In this document: positions 34,242-46,140 of the stretch, piece by piece
How the letters are laid out: every line of letters begins with the position of its first letter
How positions within the stretch are numbered: the first letter of the stretch is position 1
Assembly (NCBI GenBank): GCA_036245805.1
Contig: BTRK01000005.1
Coordinates: forward strand, 2,542,001 to 2,606,000
Direction of reading: 5' to 3'
Length of the DNA: 64,000 bases
Origin: Pristionchus mayeri
Taxonomy: Eukaryota > Nematoda > Chromadorea > Rhabditida > Neodiplogasteridae
The notes under the pieces: model-generated
Database searches by the model: none
What the model saw: only the letters and a program-made list of their open reading frames with translations
Told to the model about the DNA's origin: nothing
Position numbers and translations under genes: made by a program

Positions 34242-37200
34242 TCAGAATCGCGCAGTAACTTTCACTTTGAAGGGAAGGGGTGATCGAGTGAATCCTCTTT
34301 TGCACTTCAGCTCTGGAGGAATCAAAGAGGTACTGGAGAAGGAGCAATGCTGTACGAATGTCGTGAGGAAGATGAACAGCTCCATCCTGAAGTGCAAGTA
34401 TGCATATTGTGTTAGATCATGGTACGTATAGTGTAGCCCTTTCAATGCATTTTAAAGATCACTATGTCTGAGCGCGTTAAATTCACCTCGCTAGTCCCTC
34501 TCCTAGACATGCTCGTTTTCCGATGGAGAATGGGGTTATTCTCGGGTCTTTTACGAATTCTCCTGCTTCATTGAGGTGTCGTTCGGGGCAGAAGTACACT
34601 GAATGGATGTATTTTCAAGAAACTGTCTCTTCTTTTTTGTGTACTTTACGCCGGTCAGGATGAGAACCCTAGTCTCATTATGATTTGTTTTCCAATCTGC
34701 ACAATGCGGATTAAAAAAAATTTTCGTGCTTGATAACAATGGACTCTCTTAAAACGAGCAAGCATAAAGTGTTGGATAGGAATCATAATAATATTTAGTT
34801 AAATTAGGGAATTTAGCTATTATTATGATAACCATATACAACAACAAGTAATTCCTTTCGCAGCCACTCCTACTCACCTGGTCGTTCGAAGTGAGCTGGA
34901 TCAATGTGTACCGATGGGAATTGTGGCATGATCGCGGTTCTGGCGGGAATCTTGTAGCCTGTAACAGTACCATAGGCTTAGTCTATAAGAAGAAATATAT
35001 GATTTTCATTTTAGGACATTTTGCATCATTTTCGTAGTAATTCAGGCGCCGCTCCGAGCTACGATTTGCTCGTCAGTTATTTTGCGGATGTAACACACCA
35101 GAAACATATCCAGCAATTGAAGAAAAGTTTTTTTTAAATGATGCGAACCTGCGATTGCGACTTCTTCAGTGTTCTCCCGGAAGAAGTTGAATTCCCCAAT
35201 ATTCGGTAGACGCTGCACCTCTTGTATTACAGCCATGCAGTAGGGAAGAAGCTTCTGATCTTCCATCGAGATTTGCTGCATATAGTTAATCATGTTAATT
35301 TAAACCTATGACCATTAGAATTGGTTGGTACTGTTGTAGGTTGGATTAGAACTGCCGGACATGAACACCCTGATGAGAACCAAAAAAACGTACAATAATG
35401 CACTAAGGTTTTGCAGAATATTTTGCAAATGTTAACTCATTCTGTAAATACTGGAGCGTTTAATAATATCGGTTTAGGCACCACAATTAATAACTCACCC
35501 GTTGGCCAATTTTCTCGTCAATCTCTGCTTGCATTTTTTTCTGTGCATCGGGATTTGACATGAGGTGGTGAATAGCGAAGCGCATAGTTGTTACCTGAAG
35601 GAAATTGATGGTTCGATGGCATATGCTTTATCTTTCAAGGAAATGGCATCATTTTACCATTTCCTATTCGAAAATGTTGAAAGTGCCTGACTGGAGCATT
35701 CCAGAGAGAGCCCGTGAGCTAAGAACTAACTAGGGCCCTGAGTGATGCTCAGCAACTATGGGCACAACCTTTAGGATTCACAGATGACTCTCTAGTGAGG
35801 AGCTTTTCAACCTTTTTGAAAAGGCCCTGGGCATTTGATTACCTTTCCTGTTAGGTTTATAGGATTCGACTTTTCCTTACTGTTGTCTCAAAACCAGCAG
35901 TCCACATGCCCAGTGCAGCGACGTTCAATTGTTGTCGCGTGAAATTTCCTGAAATTACACATTTCGGTATAAATTAGAAATCAATTGGCAAGAAATAGTA
36001 TATTAAGTCTGTGCACTCTATCGTTGGTTTGACAGTTAAGCACTCGCAGAATCACGATTAATTTCTCTGCGGAACCATTCCTAGTGTGAATCAATGGCAC
36101 TATGTTGAATGCTCAACGCCAGATGATAGCCTAAAAATGAACCATTATGTTGAACTTTCTAAGTAGGTTCCCTCGGTGCCAATAATGATTCTGTAAAAGT
36201 GGGTCCTTTTTTGGTTATCCTGTAGGCTATCATGCGACGGTAATTATCCGACCTAGTGTCCACGTAAGTTACCCAGTGGCTCTCCTCTCATCTCCCTCTT
36301 CTTGATCTCCATTAAGAACGACTCAGCATAGCAACGCGGCTCTTCGTCCATATCAAGGTTCTTCTCCGTAAGATCCAGTTCCTGTCATTCATGAATGATA
36401 TTGAGTTCGAAATTCGGATATCTAGCCGAATCAAACTATGATAGATTGTGGCCAATAAACATTGAATTTCAAAGATTCAGGTTGCAAGAGTGTCAAAAAA
36501 TGGATAGAGATAGAGTCTTACCTTCTCGATAAGAGCAAGGCTTTCCTTTGTCGAGTCACACATTTTCTTCACTGGGTACCCGAACATTGGGTCCAGATAG
36601 ACGAGAGCTGGGAGTAGATCAAGAAAGGCTAGGAATGGATGAGCAAATGCAGTGAACCACTGAAAAGTGAGACATTAGAAGAAAAATGAGACATTAGAAA
36701 AATGCGAGACCTGGCTGGCACACGGCGCGCAAATTCGCACAGAGCGAATTTGGAAATTGCTGGATTGCAAAAGTGTGGTGTATAACATTACAGATGTCTA
36801 TATCAAAGCGCGAGATGACGGGTTTCCGGTTGCATATATCAAAGGGCTAAAAAAAAGATTGGGAGGAGGGGGAGCGCGCAAACGGCTTTCGCCAGGAGTG
36901 ATGACCGCATCCGGGCTAGTTGAAATATAAAGTTCACCCTATCGATGACTTCCTCAACTTGATGGAAGAGAGGGTCTTTGAAGGGCAGAGTGCGTCCAAA
37001 TGTGAGTTGCCAGATGATGTTAGCGACTCCGGACTGTAAATGGCATTGCAAATACTACAGGATCTTTTTTGTGTTTTTTATAAACAACATGCTTCATTTC
37101 TATCAACCGGACGGACAGGAGAGCGAACATGTAGAAGCGTCACTGCAAAACTAAAACTAGACGATACCATCAGGTTTTCCGTGACATCGATCGGCTTGCC

Positions 37201-38595
37201 GCCCTCTTTCTTCCAGTCGGCTACAATCTGCTGAGCGTACGTCTTCGCGGATTCCTGTAAGAATGTCAGCATTTATCTTTAATTTACCAGAAAACATGAC
37301 AAATCATCCTAAAGCCAATCATAACAAGCCAGACATTCGAAAATGTCCCAAGAATAGACCGCAGGTATCGCGAATTACTGGAAAAATAACCATCGGTGGG
37401 AAATTGTCAACAATATCACCTGATCAGTATGGTTCGAGAACATCCTAGTACGGATTTTTTGAAACATGTAGGTTACTAGTCCCATACCTGCAGGCTTGTG
37501 CTCAGGAAGCCGACATCTTTGAGAGAGTGAAGGGCAAAGCGACGCTGTTCCTGAATAGTTTTTATTCTGATAATATTTAATTTTTAAATGTGTTAAAATA
37601 ACGTTTTCTTTGTAGACTTATTGTGTATCATGTAGGAATGTTTTCGCAAGATATACTATCTTGATTCTTCGTACCGAGAACATGGATATGTAAAGTGGCA
37701 TGTCACGAAAAGTCATACCTAGTGTCCAGGGAAGAAAGCGAGTCATTCGCTCTCACTCACCTTCCACATGTGATTTTCGTTGAAGAGTAGTCCGTACGCT
37801 CCTCCAAAGGAGAGATCCATCTGGGTACGAGGGAGAGCCCGGTCGCCGAAAAGGTATCCTTGCTTGACGATTGTATCTTGCATTATCTGAAAGGATCGCA
37901 TTTAAAAAAATGGTAAATGTGTTGCAACGTCAAGCAATTTTACAGTCGTCAAGAGACGATCGTATCTTATAACGTCTGAAGTAGGGAAACGTTAACAATA
38001 GAAGGTCCTCCTAAATAGACATGCAACAGGAACTAATGAACTAGTTCATTTATTACAGAGCTCTTGAATAGAAAGAGTACACGAAATGGAATTATCTTGG
38101 AGTAGTTTCCATAAAAATTCAAAGTTTACTCACAATAATATGTCCAGATAATTCTAAATTAGTCATGTACAAGTAATGACCTGATGATCGGTAATGACCA
38201 CGGCAGGCCCAGGCATCCAGATAGTGAACACGGGTCCATACTTCTTCGACCATCGAAGCATCACCTGAATGGGATGAACTAGAAATTAGATGTCGTATTT
38301 CTTATTTTTGCATGCTCTCTTGCCCATTTCTAGGGTAATCGCGTAGTTTACTTGGAATTATAAAAAATATGAACGATTTGTTGATAAAAGAAGCAATCAT
38401 AATTGTGGGGGTTCCAAGGGAAATAATCTCTATTTTCATCTATTTTCATACCTCATCCATGCGTTCGCCTAGTGAAAGGCAGTTTCCGAGTATGGGAAGG
38501 GGCGGAGGTCCCGGAGGAAGACCGCGAATGCGATTGATGAGATATCCATATCCGATTATGAAAGCAATCACTCCAAGGATCGTTTCGAGAATCAT
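34242..38595 (-). CDS. Cytochrome P450 (CYP2 clan, nematode CYP33/34/35-like), gene A, 14 exons, 491 aa
   Basis: Haem-thiolate monooxygenase, expected in the ER membrane and acting on xenobiotics or lipids. Exons: 38595-38452, 38264-38181, 37886-37761, 37550-37488, 37254-37168, 37033-36938, 36659-36522, 36381-36273, 35948-35881, 35594-35499, 35275-35149, 34958-34878, 34598-34487, 34386-34242; total 1,476 nt, phases consistent. N-terminal anchor 2-20, then NRIRGLPPGPPPLP (hinge, 21-34). C-helix WKEQR at 117-121; I-helix AGFETT 300-305; K-helix EVQR 356-359; PERH at 411-414 where PERF is usual; haem loop FSIGKRACLG with Cys437. Full length for the family. The ATG follows a TTTAG acceptor by 2 nt, suggesting trans-splicing. 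No disabling change seen. It is a tandem paralogue of 41161-45844. Confidence 0.95.
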
Positions 38596-38705
38596 ATCTA
38601 AACAATTCTTAAAATTTGAAAACATATAATCGCAATTCTTCTCGAAAACAAATTATGAAACACACTCTCATTCAAGTAAGAAGTGCAAGAAAAGACCGTG
38701 TGGAA

Positions 38706-38958
38706 TTAAAGGAGGAGTAAAGGCAAACGCGCGCCCGGTTGGAATATGTTTCACCTAGCGGCGCGCTCTCTTCAAGTGGCGTGCTATCTCGCCGTCTTCC
38801 CTGAGCTTTCCCTGATCTGGCTCCCAGCCAACTAGCTATAACTCTGTTCGGAATGGAGATATCAATGTACAAATTTCGGAGCTTCTTATCGTTGTGGAGC
38901 TCTAGACCGTTCACATGATAGCTTCAAAAATTGAATTTTGACTTTGCTCCTCCTTTAA
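38706..38958. mobile_element. 253-bp MITE with TTTAAAGGAGGAGTAAA termini, copy 2
   Basis: Whole-length match to 3412-3665, same termini and orientation. It lies just upstream (5') of P450 gene A, between its start codon and the conserved upstream block. Confidence 0.82.
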
Positions 38959-39039
38959 AGGGAATTGTGCAATGACAGATGAAAAACGAATGATATGAGA
39001 TATATATGATATTCGAAAAACAACTGACATGAACTTCAA

Positions 39040-39240
39040 TCCTTCTCATTTATAACTCCCTCCCCGCTCGCCTATTTCGTCATTGTGTGTGTGCTGCATT
39101 GTAGCGACAAGAGCGATAGAGCGAAGTATATCTAGAGATACCAGGCGAAAGGAGGAAATCGAGTGTATATGCGCACGTAAACAGACAGCAGGGCACAACT
39201 GAGAACTGATTTGAGCACATGTGGCTCATAGATTAGACAT
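39040..39240 (-). promoter_or_regulatory. Upstream block of P450 gene A conserved in gene B
   Basis: The plus-strand segments acaagagcgatagagcgaag (from about 39108), a following atata..taccaggcga block, and gagaactgatttgagcacat (about 39200) have counterparts in the same order at 45995-46130 upstream of gene B. Surrounding sequence differs. This is a candidate shared promoter or simply remnant of the duplication; I cannot name a bound factor. Confidence 0.5.
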
Positions 39241-39800
39241 TGCAAGGTGAAGATTAGGTTCTTTCAAAGAACAAAATATTCGACAATCATAGAGCAGAAA
39301 TTATGCACAACACGAGTCAGTTTATGGAGTGTAGTACATCAAGGAACTAGAAGCATTGATAAATATCCACGAGATAACGAGGCACAACTGAGAACTGATA
39401 TGAGCACATTCGACGGAGAAATTAGGCGTGGCAAGGTGAAAAAAGATTTAAAAAGCTCCTTAAATATTAATTAATCAAATATTTATTAAATATTAATTTA
39501 TTAAATTAAATTATATAAATATTTATTAAATATCCTTAAATATTTATTAAATATTAATTAATATATTAATCAATAACGAACACATTGAATCACAAAATTA
39601 TTATCAATTTAACAGCGCCTTACTGCTTCTACTCTTTCCACAATTTGCGCTTAACTCCAGCCTCGGATCCGAAGTCAGAAGTTAAAAAGCCGAAGATAAT
39701 TGATAATTGATAATTGATAATTGATATTTGATAATTACAGAAGTTATCGCCGCAATTATCAAAATGTTTAAGAACAAACTCACTTGCTGAATAAAGATAT
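39240..39800. repeat. AT-rich spacer with short repeats
   Basis: A direct repeat of ~60 bp (gcacaactgagaactgat...) at 39193 and 39380, then low-complexity tatttattaaatattaa runs at 39460-39570 and four gataattgat-type units at 39698-39735. No gene is apparent. Confidence 0.7.
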
Positions 39801-39807
39801 AATTTAT

Positions 39808-40369
39808 TCAAGCAAGGACTTCTACCACCGCGACGCCACTAATGAGGAGACTTTGCGCCTTGTTAGCTCCTTTCGGTCTGGCACTTTCGGAAGGAATCCG
39901 CGAATTGTTCGATTTTCCGCCAGAAAAACGATGGCATGAATCGAGTGATTGGTCACAGATAGGATGAGAATGGATGTTCAGAAGGAAGTCAATCTGAAAT
40001 TGCCTTATAACAATAACAATAACAACAATAACAAAAAAATAAAAACACCGAAAAATTCTACTTTCCGCCATTTCGGCTAGAGTCAAATAATTTTTCGGAA
40101 TAGTTGTTTTGGTACACTGTTTAAAGTTCGGAATTTCCAATTTTATGCCACTGCCCGCCAAACAGATAAAATTTCAAGATAATGGCTTCATTACAAAAAA
40201 ATAATATGAGTTTTAGATCGATAAAACTTGCCTTTTGCAGTACTTTGCGACCTGAGAACATTACTACAGCGAATAGCAAACAAGCAAGTGATCCGAAAGC
40301 TAGCAGTGTTCCGTACATAGTAATGAACATGCTAACAGCGGCGTCTGTGAGCGCGAATGCATTGATCAT
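39808..40369 (-). CDS. Small predicted membrane protein, 2 exons, 107 aa
   Basis: I do not recognise the family. Exon 1 is 40369-40232 (46 codons, in phase) and exon 2 is 39993-39808 (61 codons plus stop). Exon 1 ends AAG and is followed by GCAAGT, a strong GC-AG type donor; exon 2 follows TTTCAG. The ATG lies 3 nt after a TTTACAG acceptor, as for the two P450 genes, suggesting trans-splicing. An AATAAA polyadenylation signal overlaps the stop. Residues ~14-38 form one hydrophobic segment (LLAFGSLACLLFAVVMF) followed by basic residues (GRK); the rest is Ser/Asn/His-rich and hydrophilic. It lies on the P450 strand between the two paralogues. A non-functional fragment cannot be excluded. Confidence 0.5.
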
Positions 40370-41160
40370 TTTCTGTAAATTTACATTCGAATATTGTCAT
40401 TTCTGGTAGACAAAAGGAATATAGTGAACAATCGGGTTAAGTGTGTCATCCACATACAATGATCCTTGGGCAGAACATTCAGAGGAAAAGGAAAGGGACA
40501 CAACGTTGTGCAACGTAGTATGACTCTAAGTCAATGGTGTACTAGATCATGTAACGAGAGGCGAAAGCGCGAATTACACACGCAAATTGAGTGTTTGCAG
40601 TAGTGTTTCCAAAGCGAGTTATTTGATCAGAGAAAATAAGAGAGAATGATAGAGAGATATCATGTAAATGCACGTTGGAATCTGGTCATTTTTAATGGAG
40701 TGAGTGATTTTTGCTATTTTTGTCCCCTCGTAGGGGCGAGCAGAGATGTAATTGAAATAAAATACAAACAAAAATTCGATAACACCGAGGTTACGAAGAA
40801 TGGCAGATTATGCATAGGCCGTCACATGTAGCGGGAGACTTAATTATAGGCGAACAATGCTACCCAAAAGTAGTATAAACATGAGTGATACAATTTTTGA
40901 ATGGCATGTGAACGTTACCGATTAGAATCACGTAGTAATTGTTACTTTGAATAGAACAGAAAATTGAGTGGGGCCTGTAGTACACTCTAACTTGAGTGGA
41001 ATCAAAAAGGCACATCGACACGACTTTAATATTTATCCTTTTCAGAAGCAATACATCATTTTGGGAGTCACAGATATGCCATACATCTCATCTAATATTT
41101 ATCTCATTTTAATATTAAAATATCGGAATCAAAAACATGGCCGAACAAAGCAAAAATAAT

Positions 41161-44100
41161 TCAAAATCGCGCAGTCACTTTAACTTCGAAGGGAACGGGA
41201 GACCGAGTGATGCCTCTTGTACACTTCAATTTGGGAGGAACCAGCGAAACACTCGAGAACGAACAATGCTGAACGAATGTGTTGAGAAAGATGAACAGCT
41301 CCATCCTGAAATATAATCATTTAAATATTTGACCAATTCAACTTTTTTTTGTATTAGAATTGTCTAAGTACTTCCATTGCATTTTTTCTTTACGACTTTC
41401 GTTTAGGTTAAGATTAAGGATTAAAGATCAAAGATGAACCTCGCTAGTCCCTCTCCTAGACATGCTCGTTTTCCGACGGAGAAGGGGGTAATCCTTGGAT
41501 CTTTCACGAATTCTCCTGCTTCATTTATGTGTCGCTCGGGACAGAAGTACTCTGAATTGCGTGGTTTTACACATTTGTGCTACTCTAAGTGTGCCGGTGC
41601 TACGGATGATTTGGCACGAATTTATGTCTAAATTCTTTGTATTCTTTCTACGGTCTTGGTCGTGGAGAGCCAGTATTATGAAAACATTTTTCAGCTGAGC
41701 TATCTCTTGCCTGGCCGTTCGAAGTGGTCCGGATCAATGTGCACCGTTGGGAATTGCGGAAGGATCGCAGTTCTAGCGGGTATTTTGAAGCCTGAAAGAA
41801 TTGTCGATTTTGTCAATGACATTTTCTAACAAAAAATGTAAGATTTGTTAACAATTTAGTGATCTATCTTTATGAAGTTGAGACGTGTGCCCTCTGATGT
41901 CTGTGTTTATTGTTTTTTTTCGATATGTACCTACATCAATCGCATCGAACGAACCTGCGATCGTAACTTCTTCAGCATTTTCCCTGAAGAAGTTGATCTC
42001 CCCAATATTTCCGACTCGTTGCACTTCTTGTATTACAGCCATGCAGTAGGGAAGCAGTTTCTGATCTTCCATCGAGATTTGCTGCAAATTGTTTTTAATC
42101 GTTTTATTTTAAATTAATGATCATTTGGAAATCATAAAAATGTTCGCACTCGTTGGCCAATTTTCTCATCAATCTCGGTTTGCATTTTCTTCTGCACTCC
42201 GGGTAATGAGATGAGGAAGTGAATGGCGAAGCGCATCGTCGTTACCTCAAGCAAATTTATTAGGGTTCTCTTATTGGAATGGTTTCGTATCATTCTCAGA
42301 TATGCTTCATGTTCGCTGTACATAGGAGCTATATAGTGTACATTAGTGATGGCAAAACGGCGCGCGCTCTCCTCATTTCACACGCTCTCTCACCGGTCAG
42401 ACAGAGCGAGAGAGCGTGTGGAACGAGGAGAGCGCGCGTCGTTTTGCCATCACTAGTGTACAAGAAACGTATCTGAAAATGGTACAAATCCATTCCAATA
42501 AGAAAACTCTAGACAAGAGAATTGATATTCCGATGACATAGTATTTCACATTTCTCTGTGTTATTTCCACTAATAAATATTTTGTTGAATCACAGCTACA
42601 AACGATAAATATATACATATAGTATTAATATTAATATTGGCATGGCCAAGGAACGTGCATGCTCTATCTATGTTTGACTATGCCTAGGCTTAGGCTTTTC
42701 TGATCCGATTTTTGCTTACGGTTGTCTCGAATCCAGCAGTCCACATGCCCAATGCTGCGACGGCCAATTGTTGTCGCGTGAAATTTCCTGCAAAATGATG
42801 AGTTATGACGCCGCTGTTAACTAAAATTGATAAGTCAGTAGTGCGAAGTGGGGTTGACTTGGCAAGAAATTAGCCTTCATTCTGCGCGCTATGTATACCT
42901 GGTGAGAGAGCAAGCTTTCCGATAATTCTTGCAATGAAATCCCTAGTATTGGCCTATGGTTTCAGTTTTCAGCTAATTATATGTAATTTTTAGTTATGTT
43001 TCAAGTGCGCTACATAGTTCTTAAGCTTCACAACCACAATTCTTTCGAAAAAATCACCTGTTTTATTATTATTCTTTATTATTCTTTATAATAATAATAA
43101 TAATAAAGAATAAAGAATGTTTCAAGTGCGCTTCATAGTTCTTGAGCTTCACAGCTATTGCAACTAACTGAAACCTATCCAAAAAGGATGTAACAAGACC
43201 TGAAAATTGAAACTCTAGTCATTACCTAGCGGCTCTCCACTCATCTCCCGCTTCTTCATCTCAATAAAGAAGGATTCAGCATAGCAACGCGGCTCGGCGT
43301 CCATGTCAAGATTCCTCTCGGTAAGGTTCAATTCCTAATATTAACGTTTGAGATAAAGTTCGATTTTCGTGTATCTACCAAGATCTAACTGAATTTATTT
43401 GTGGCCAGTAAACATATGAATGCCCCGAAATTAGAACACCAATAAAGGATGTCATTTTCCATTTCAAATATTCGTTTACATTCATAACAATTTCAAAATT
43501 CATCGACTGCAGGAACGTACCTTCTCAATAATATCGAGGCATTCCTTCGTCGTGCCACGCAAGTTCTTCAGCGGGTACCCGAATAGTGGGTCCAGATAAA
43601 CGATAGCTGGGAACACATCAAGAAAGGCCATGCACGGGTGCACCCACTCCTTGAACCACTGAAATGCACATTTCGTAATTCGGGCCTCCGTCTCTGCATT
43701 TGCCACGCTCTCTCGACTGTCGAGAGAGTGTGTAAACTGAAGAAACCGTCACCCGAATTTCGAACTCTACTAAAAAGCAGGAGATTAGAACTTATTATTT
43801 GTGATATTGCAAGCGCTTGAAACTTACATAATTAAAAGATCATAAAACTCACTCTATCGATCACTTTTTCCACTTTATGGAAGAGAGGGTCTTTGAAGCT
43901 GAGTGTGCGGCCAAAAGTGAGTTGCCAGATTACGTTCGCGACCCCGTACTGTAAATATGAACATACTATTTAATTAGAAGGCATACTAATCGCACATAGT
44001 CAAAAAAAGGTGAGATCTCTCTTCATTTTTCGCACTTTATCAAGTGTCAAAATTAAGGAATTAAGAAATTAAATTAAATTAAGAATTTCACAGACGCTAC

Positions 44101-45844
44101 CATCACGTTCTCGGTGACATCTATCGGATTACCCTCTTCTCTCTTCCAGTCAGCTACGATCTGCTGAGCGTACGTCTTCACAGATTCCTGAAATTTAAGA
44201 AATTTCAAACATATTAAATGCAAAGGGTCAGACACCTCCTTATAAGGGAGTATTGTTGGACAGTTTTGATGCATTATCGGATATGGTTCGAGCACACTAA
44301 TTAGCTCAAAAGATCTTCAACCACTTCGCGCGCACTGGAGTCACACCCGAAAATGATATGGAAAAGCGTAAAGCACATTCCGCAAGAACGATAAGCCCAG
44401 TCTCGAAGACGGGACGTACCTTTACCTTTTAGTGATACAATATTACCATAATGACAATGACAATATTAACTGTAGATACCTGCAGGCTTGTACTCAGAAA
44501 CCCGACGTCTTTAAGTGAGTGTAGAGCAAAACGCCGTTGTTCCTGATTGTGTTATTATAATATTTGCTTTGTCTGAATGTTGAAAAAATTTCCAATTGAA
44601 AAAGGAGAATTGTGGCCCTAGGGTTATCTTACCTTCCACATGTGGCTTTGCCCTCTAACCCTTACTATCGGCGAGAAACAATGGAAAAGAAGAGAGACAT
44701 TTCTTGCGAGGCTATTCTTACTCCACTAAAATGAGGATTCAATCGCGTTCGCTCACCTTCCACATGTGGTTTTCTTCAAATAGGAGTCCGTACGCTCCTC
44801 CAACGGTTAGCTTCATCTGATTGTACGGAAGAGCCCTGTCGCCGAACAGATCTCCTTGCTTGGCAACTGTGTCTTGCAACGTCTGAATGGATTGAAAATC
44901 AGGGACAATAATAAAGGTTCATCATGAAAACCGAGTTGAAAGGAACGTTCAGTGGCAATTTGTATTGCTAGGGTGCCGCAACTCTCTCTTACGCCATCTA
45001 AAGTGATGGTGGTATCGGAAAAAATTGATGGCAATGCTGAGATAAGAAAGACAAAGTTTCGTAGAAGGAATGAAGACAAAGTGATGGGAGTAGAGGAGTT
45101 CCCAAGGGGGGGGGGGGGGCTCAAGTGAATTCTTGTGTAATCTATGGATATCTGTGACTAGAGTTATCTAATTGGGAATTTTTTTCCGGGATTCCAATAG
45201 TTATTGGCATTTCAATAATATAACAGCTTGTGGGTTCTTTTATTGGAATGATTTTGTGTCATGTTCAGATATGTTTCATATTCGCTATACATAGGAGCTA
45301 TGTAGTGTGCATGAAACAGATCTGAATGTGATACAAAATCATTTCAATAATATAACTCTCTTTCTGACCTGATGATCGGCGATGACAACTACAGGTCCAG
45401 GGATCCAAACTGTGAACCCGGGCCCGTACTTCTTCGACCATCGAAGCATCACCTGAATGGGATGAAACAATGACAAGAGTCGAATTATGGCTTCGCAAGT
45501 TATCGTATCTCGCCGATTTGCATGATTTCTCACGCATTTGAGCAGTGATCGGGCGCATGAAGTGATGCGCATACTTTCCTGTGAATACATCCCAGCATTC
45601 AGCCTAACGCCAAAATCTTAAGATCCACCGCGTTTCTTCGAACCGCTGCTGGATAAAATATAATCATCGACCTAAGTATTGCAATCCAATTTTGCCATAC
45701 TTGATCTATGGGCTCGCCCAGTGAGAGGGTGTTTCCGAGTATCGGTAGAGGCGGAGGTCCGGGAGGAAGGCCACGGATGCGGTTGATGAGATATCCATAT
45801 CCGATTACGAATGCAATCACTCCAAGGATCAATTCAAGAATCAT
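41161..45844 (-). CDS. Cytochrome P450 (CYP2 clan, nematode CYP33/34/35-like), gene B, 14 exons, 491 aa
   Basis: Paralogue of gene A with all 14 coding exons of identical length. Exons: 45844-45701, 45452-45369, 44882-44757, 44542-44480, 44187-44101, 43948-43853, 43658-43521, 43334-43226, 42787-42720, 42245-42150, 42081-41955, 41791-41711, 41551-41440, 41305-41161. Same landmarks: anchor and PPGPPP at 27-32, WKEQR 117-121, AGFETT 300-305, EVQR 356-359, FSVGKRACLG with haem-ligand Cys437. Exon 12 ends CAG and is followed by GCAAGA where gene A has GTGAGT, so this intron is GC-AG; the exon 13 donor (GTTCAT) is also weak. The ATG lies 2 nt after TACTTCAG. Introns have gained MITEs (42260-42513, 43672-43769, 45233-45357). 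Probably intact, though the two weak donors could lower correct splicing. Confidence 0.93.
42260..42513. mobile_element. Palindromic MITE TTCTCTTATTGGAATG family, copy 2, with a nested hairpin MITE
   Basis: Outer ends tagggttctcttattggaat and attccaataagaaaactcta. The centre is interrupted by the 112-bp element at 42344-42455. Compare the uninterrupted copy at 45233-45357. It lies in the gene B intron between exons 9 and 10. Confidence 0.8.
42344..42455. mobile_element. hAT-type hairpin MITE, TAGTGATGGCAAAACGG type
   Basis: 112-bp palindrome with TAGTGATGGCAAAACGGCGC termini, nested in the MITE above. Flanking gtgtacat (42336-42343) and gtgtacaa (42456-42463) are an 8-bp target duplication with one difference. 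Confidence 0.9.
42845..42955. mobile_element. Degenerate hairpin MITE
   Basis: Left part ttgacttggcaagaaatta and right part attcttgcaatgaaatccctag are decayed versions of the 32578 type termini; the core ggtgagagagc remains. Gene B intron between exons 8 and 9. Confidence 0.5.
43001..43160. repeat. Duplicated 40-bp block around an ATT/AAT microsatellite hairpin
   Basis: The block gtttcaagtgcgctacatag plus ~20 bp occurs at about 43001 and again at 43119. Between them an attattattcttt / aaagaataataat array is self-complementary. Confidence 0.7.
43672..43769. mobile_element. Hairpin MITE, TTCGTAATTCGGGCC type
   Basis: Palindrome with ttcgtaattcgggcctccgt and acccgaatttcgaact arms, related to 29528-29637. 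It abuts the acceptor side of gene B exon 7 (gene B intron between exons 6 and 7). Confidence 0.7.
44625..44720. repeat. Partial duplicate of the exon 3 donor region of gene B plus hairpin debris
   Basis: The stretch cttaccttccacatgtggctttg repeats, about 125 bp away, the real end of exon 3 (caccttccacatgtggtttt at 44755). It is followed by a fragment of the 32578-type hairpin (catttcttgcgaggc). Confidence 0.6.
45233..45357. mobile_element. Palindromic MITE TTCTTTTATTGGAATG family, copy 3 (uninterrupted)
   Basis: Arms ttattggaatgattttgtgt and acaaaatcatttcaataata, with internal cagatatgtttcat / atgaaacagatctg. It serves as the empty-site comparison for copy 2. It lies in the gene B intron between exons 2 and 3. 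Confidence 0.75.
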
Positions 45845-45949
45845 TTCTGAAGTACAATTATGAATAGCCATAAATATGGGGAAAACACGATCACGAAGGC
45901 ATTGTTTGCAGAAACTCGACAACAATGGGAAATGAACAGAGAACACTAA

Positions 45950-46140
45950 CCCAACCAGTTATAACCACCTCCACGCTCTCATTTTTCGTCAGCGTGTGAG
46001 TGCTACCCGAGCAAGAGCGATAGAGTGAAGAATCACGATATATACCAGACGAGATGAGCGATTCGACACCATTACACACGTAAGGCGGCACTGTTTGGCA
46101 CACCCGAGAACAGATATGAACACACGTGGCAGCGTGAGTA
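45950..46140 (-). promoter_or_regulatory. Upstream block of P450 gene B conserved in gene A
   Basis: Contains gcaagagcgatagagtgaag, a tataccagacga block and gagaacagatatgaacaca, in the same order as 39040-39240. Distances to the start codon differ because gene A carries a 253-bp MITE between block and ATG. Confidence 0.5.
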
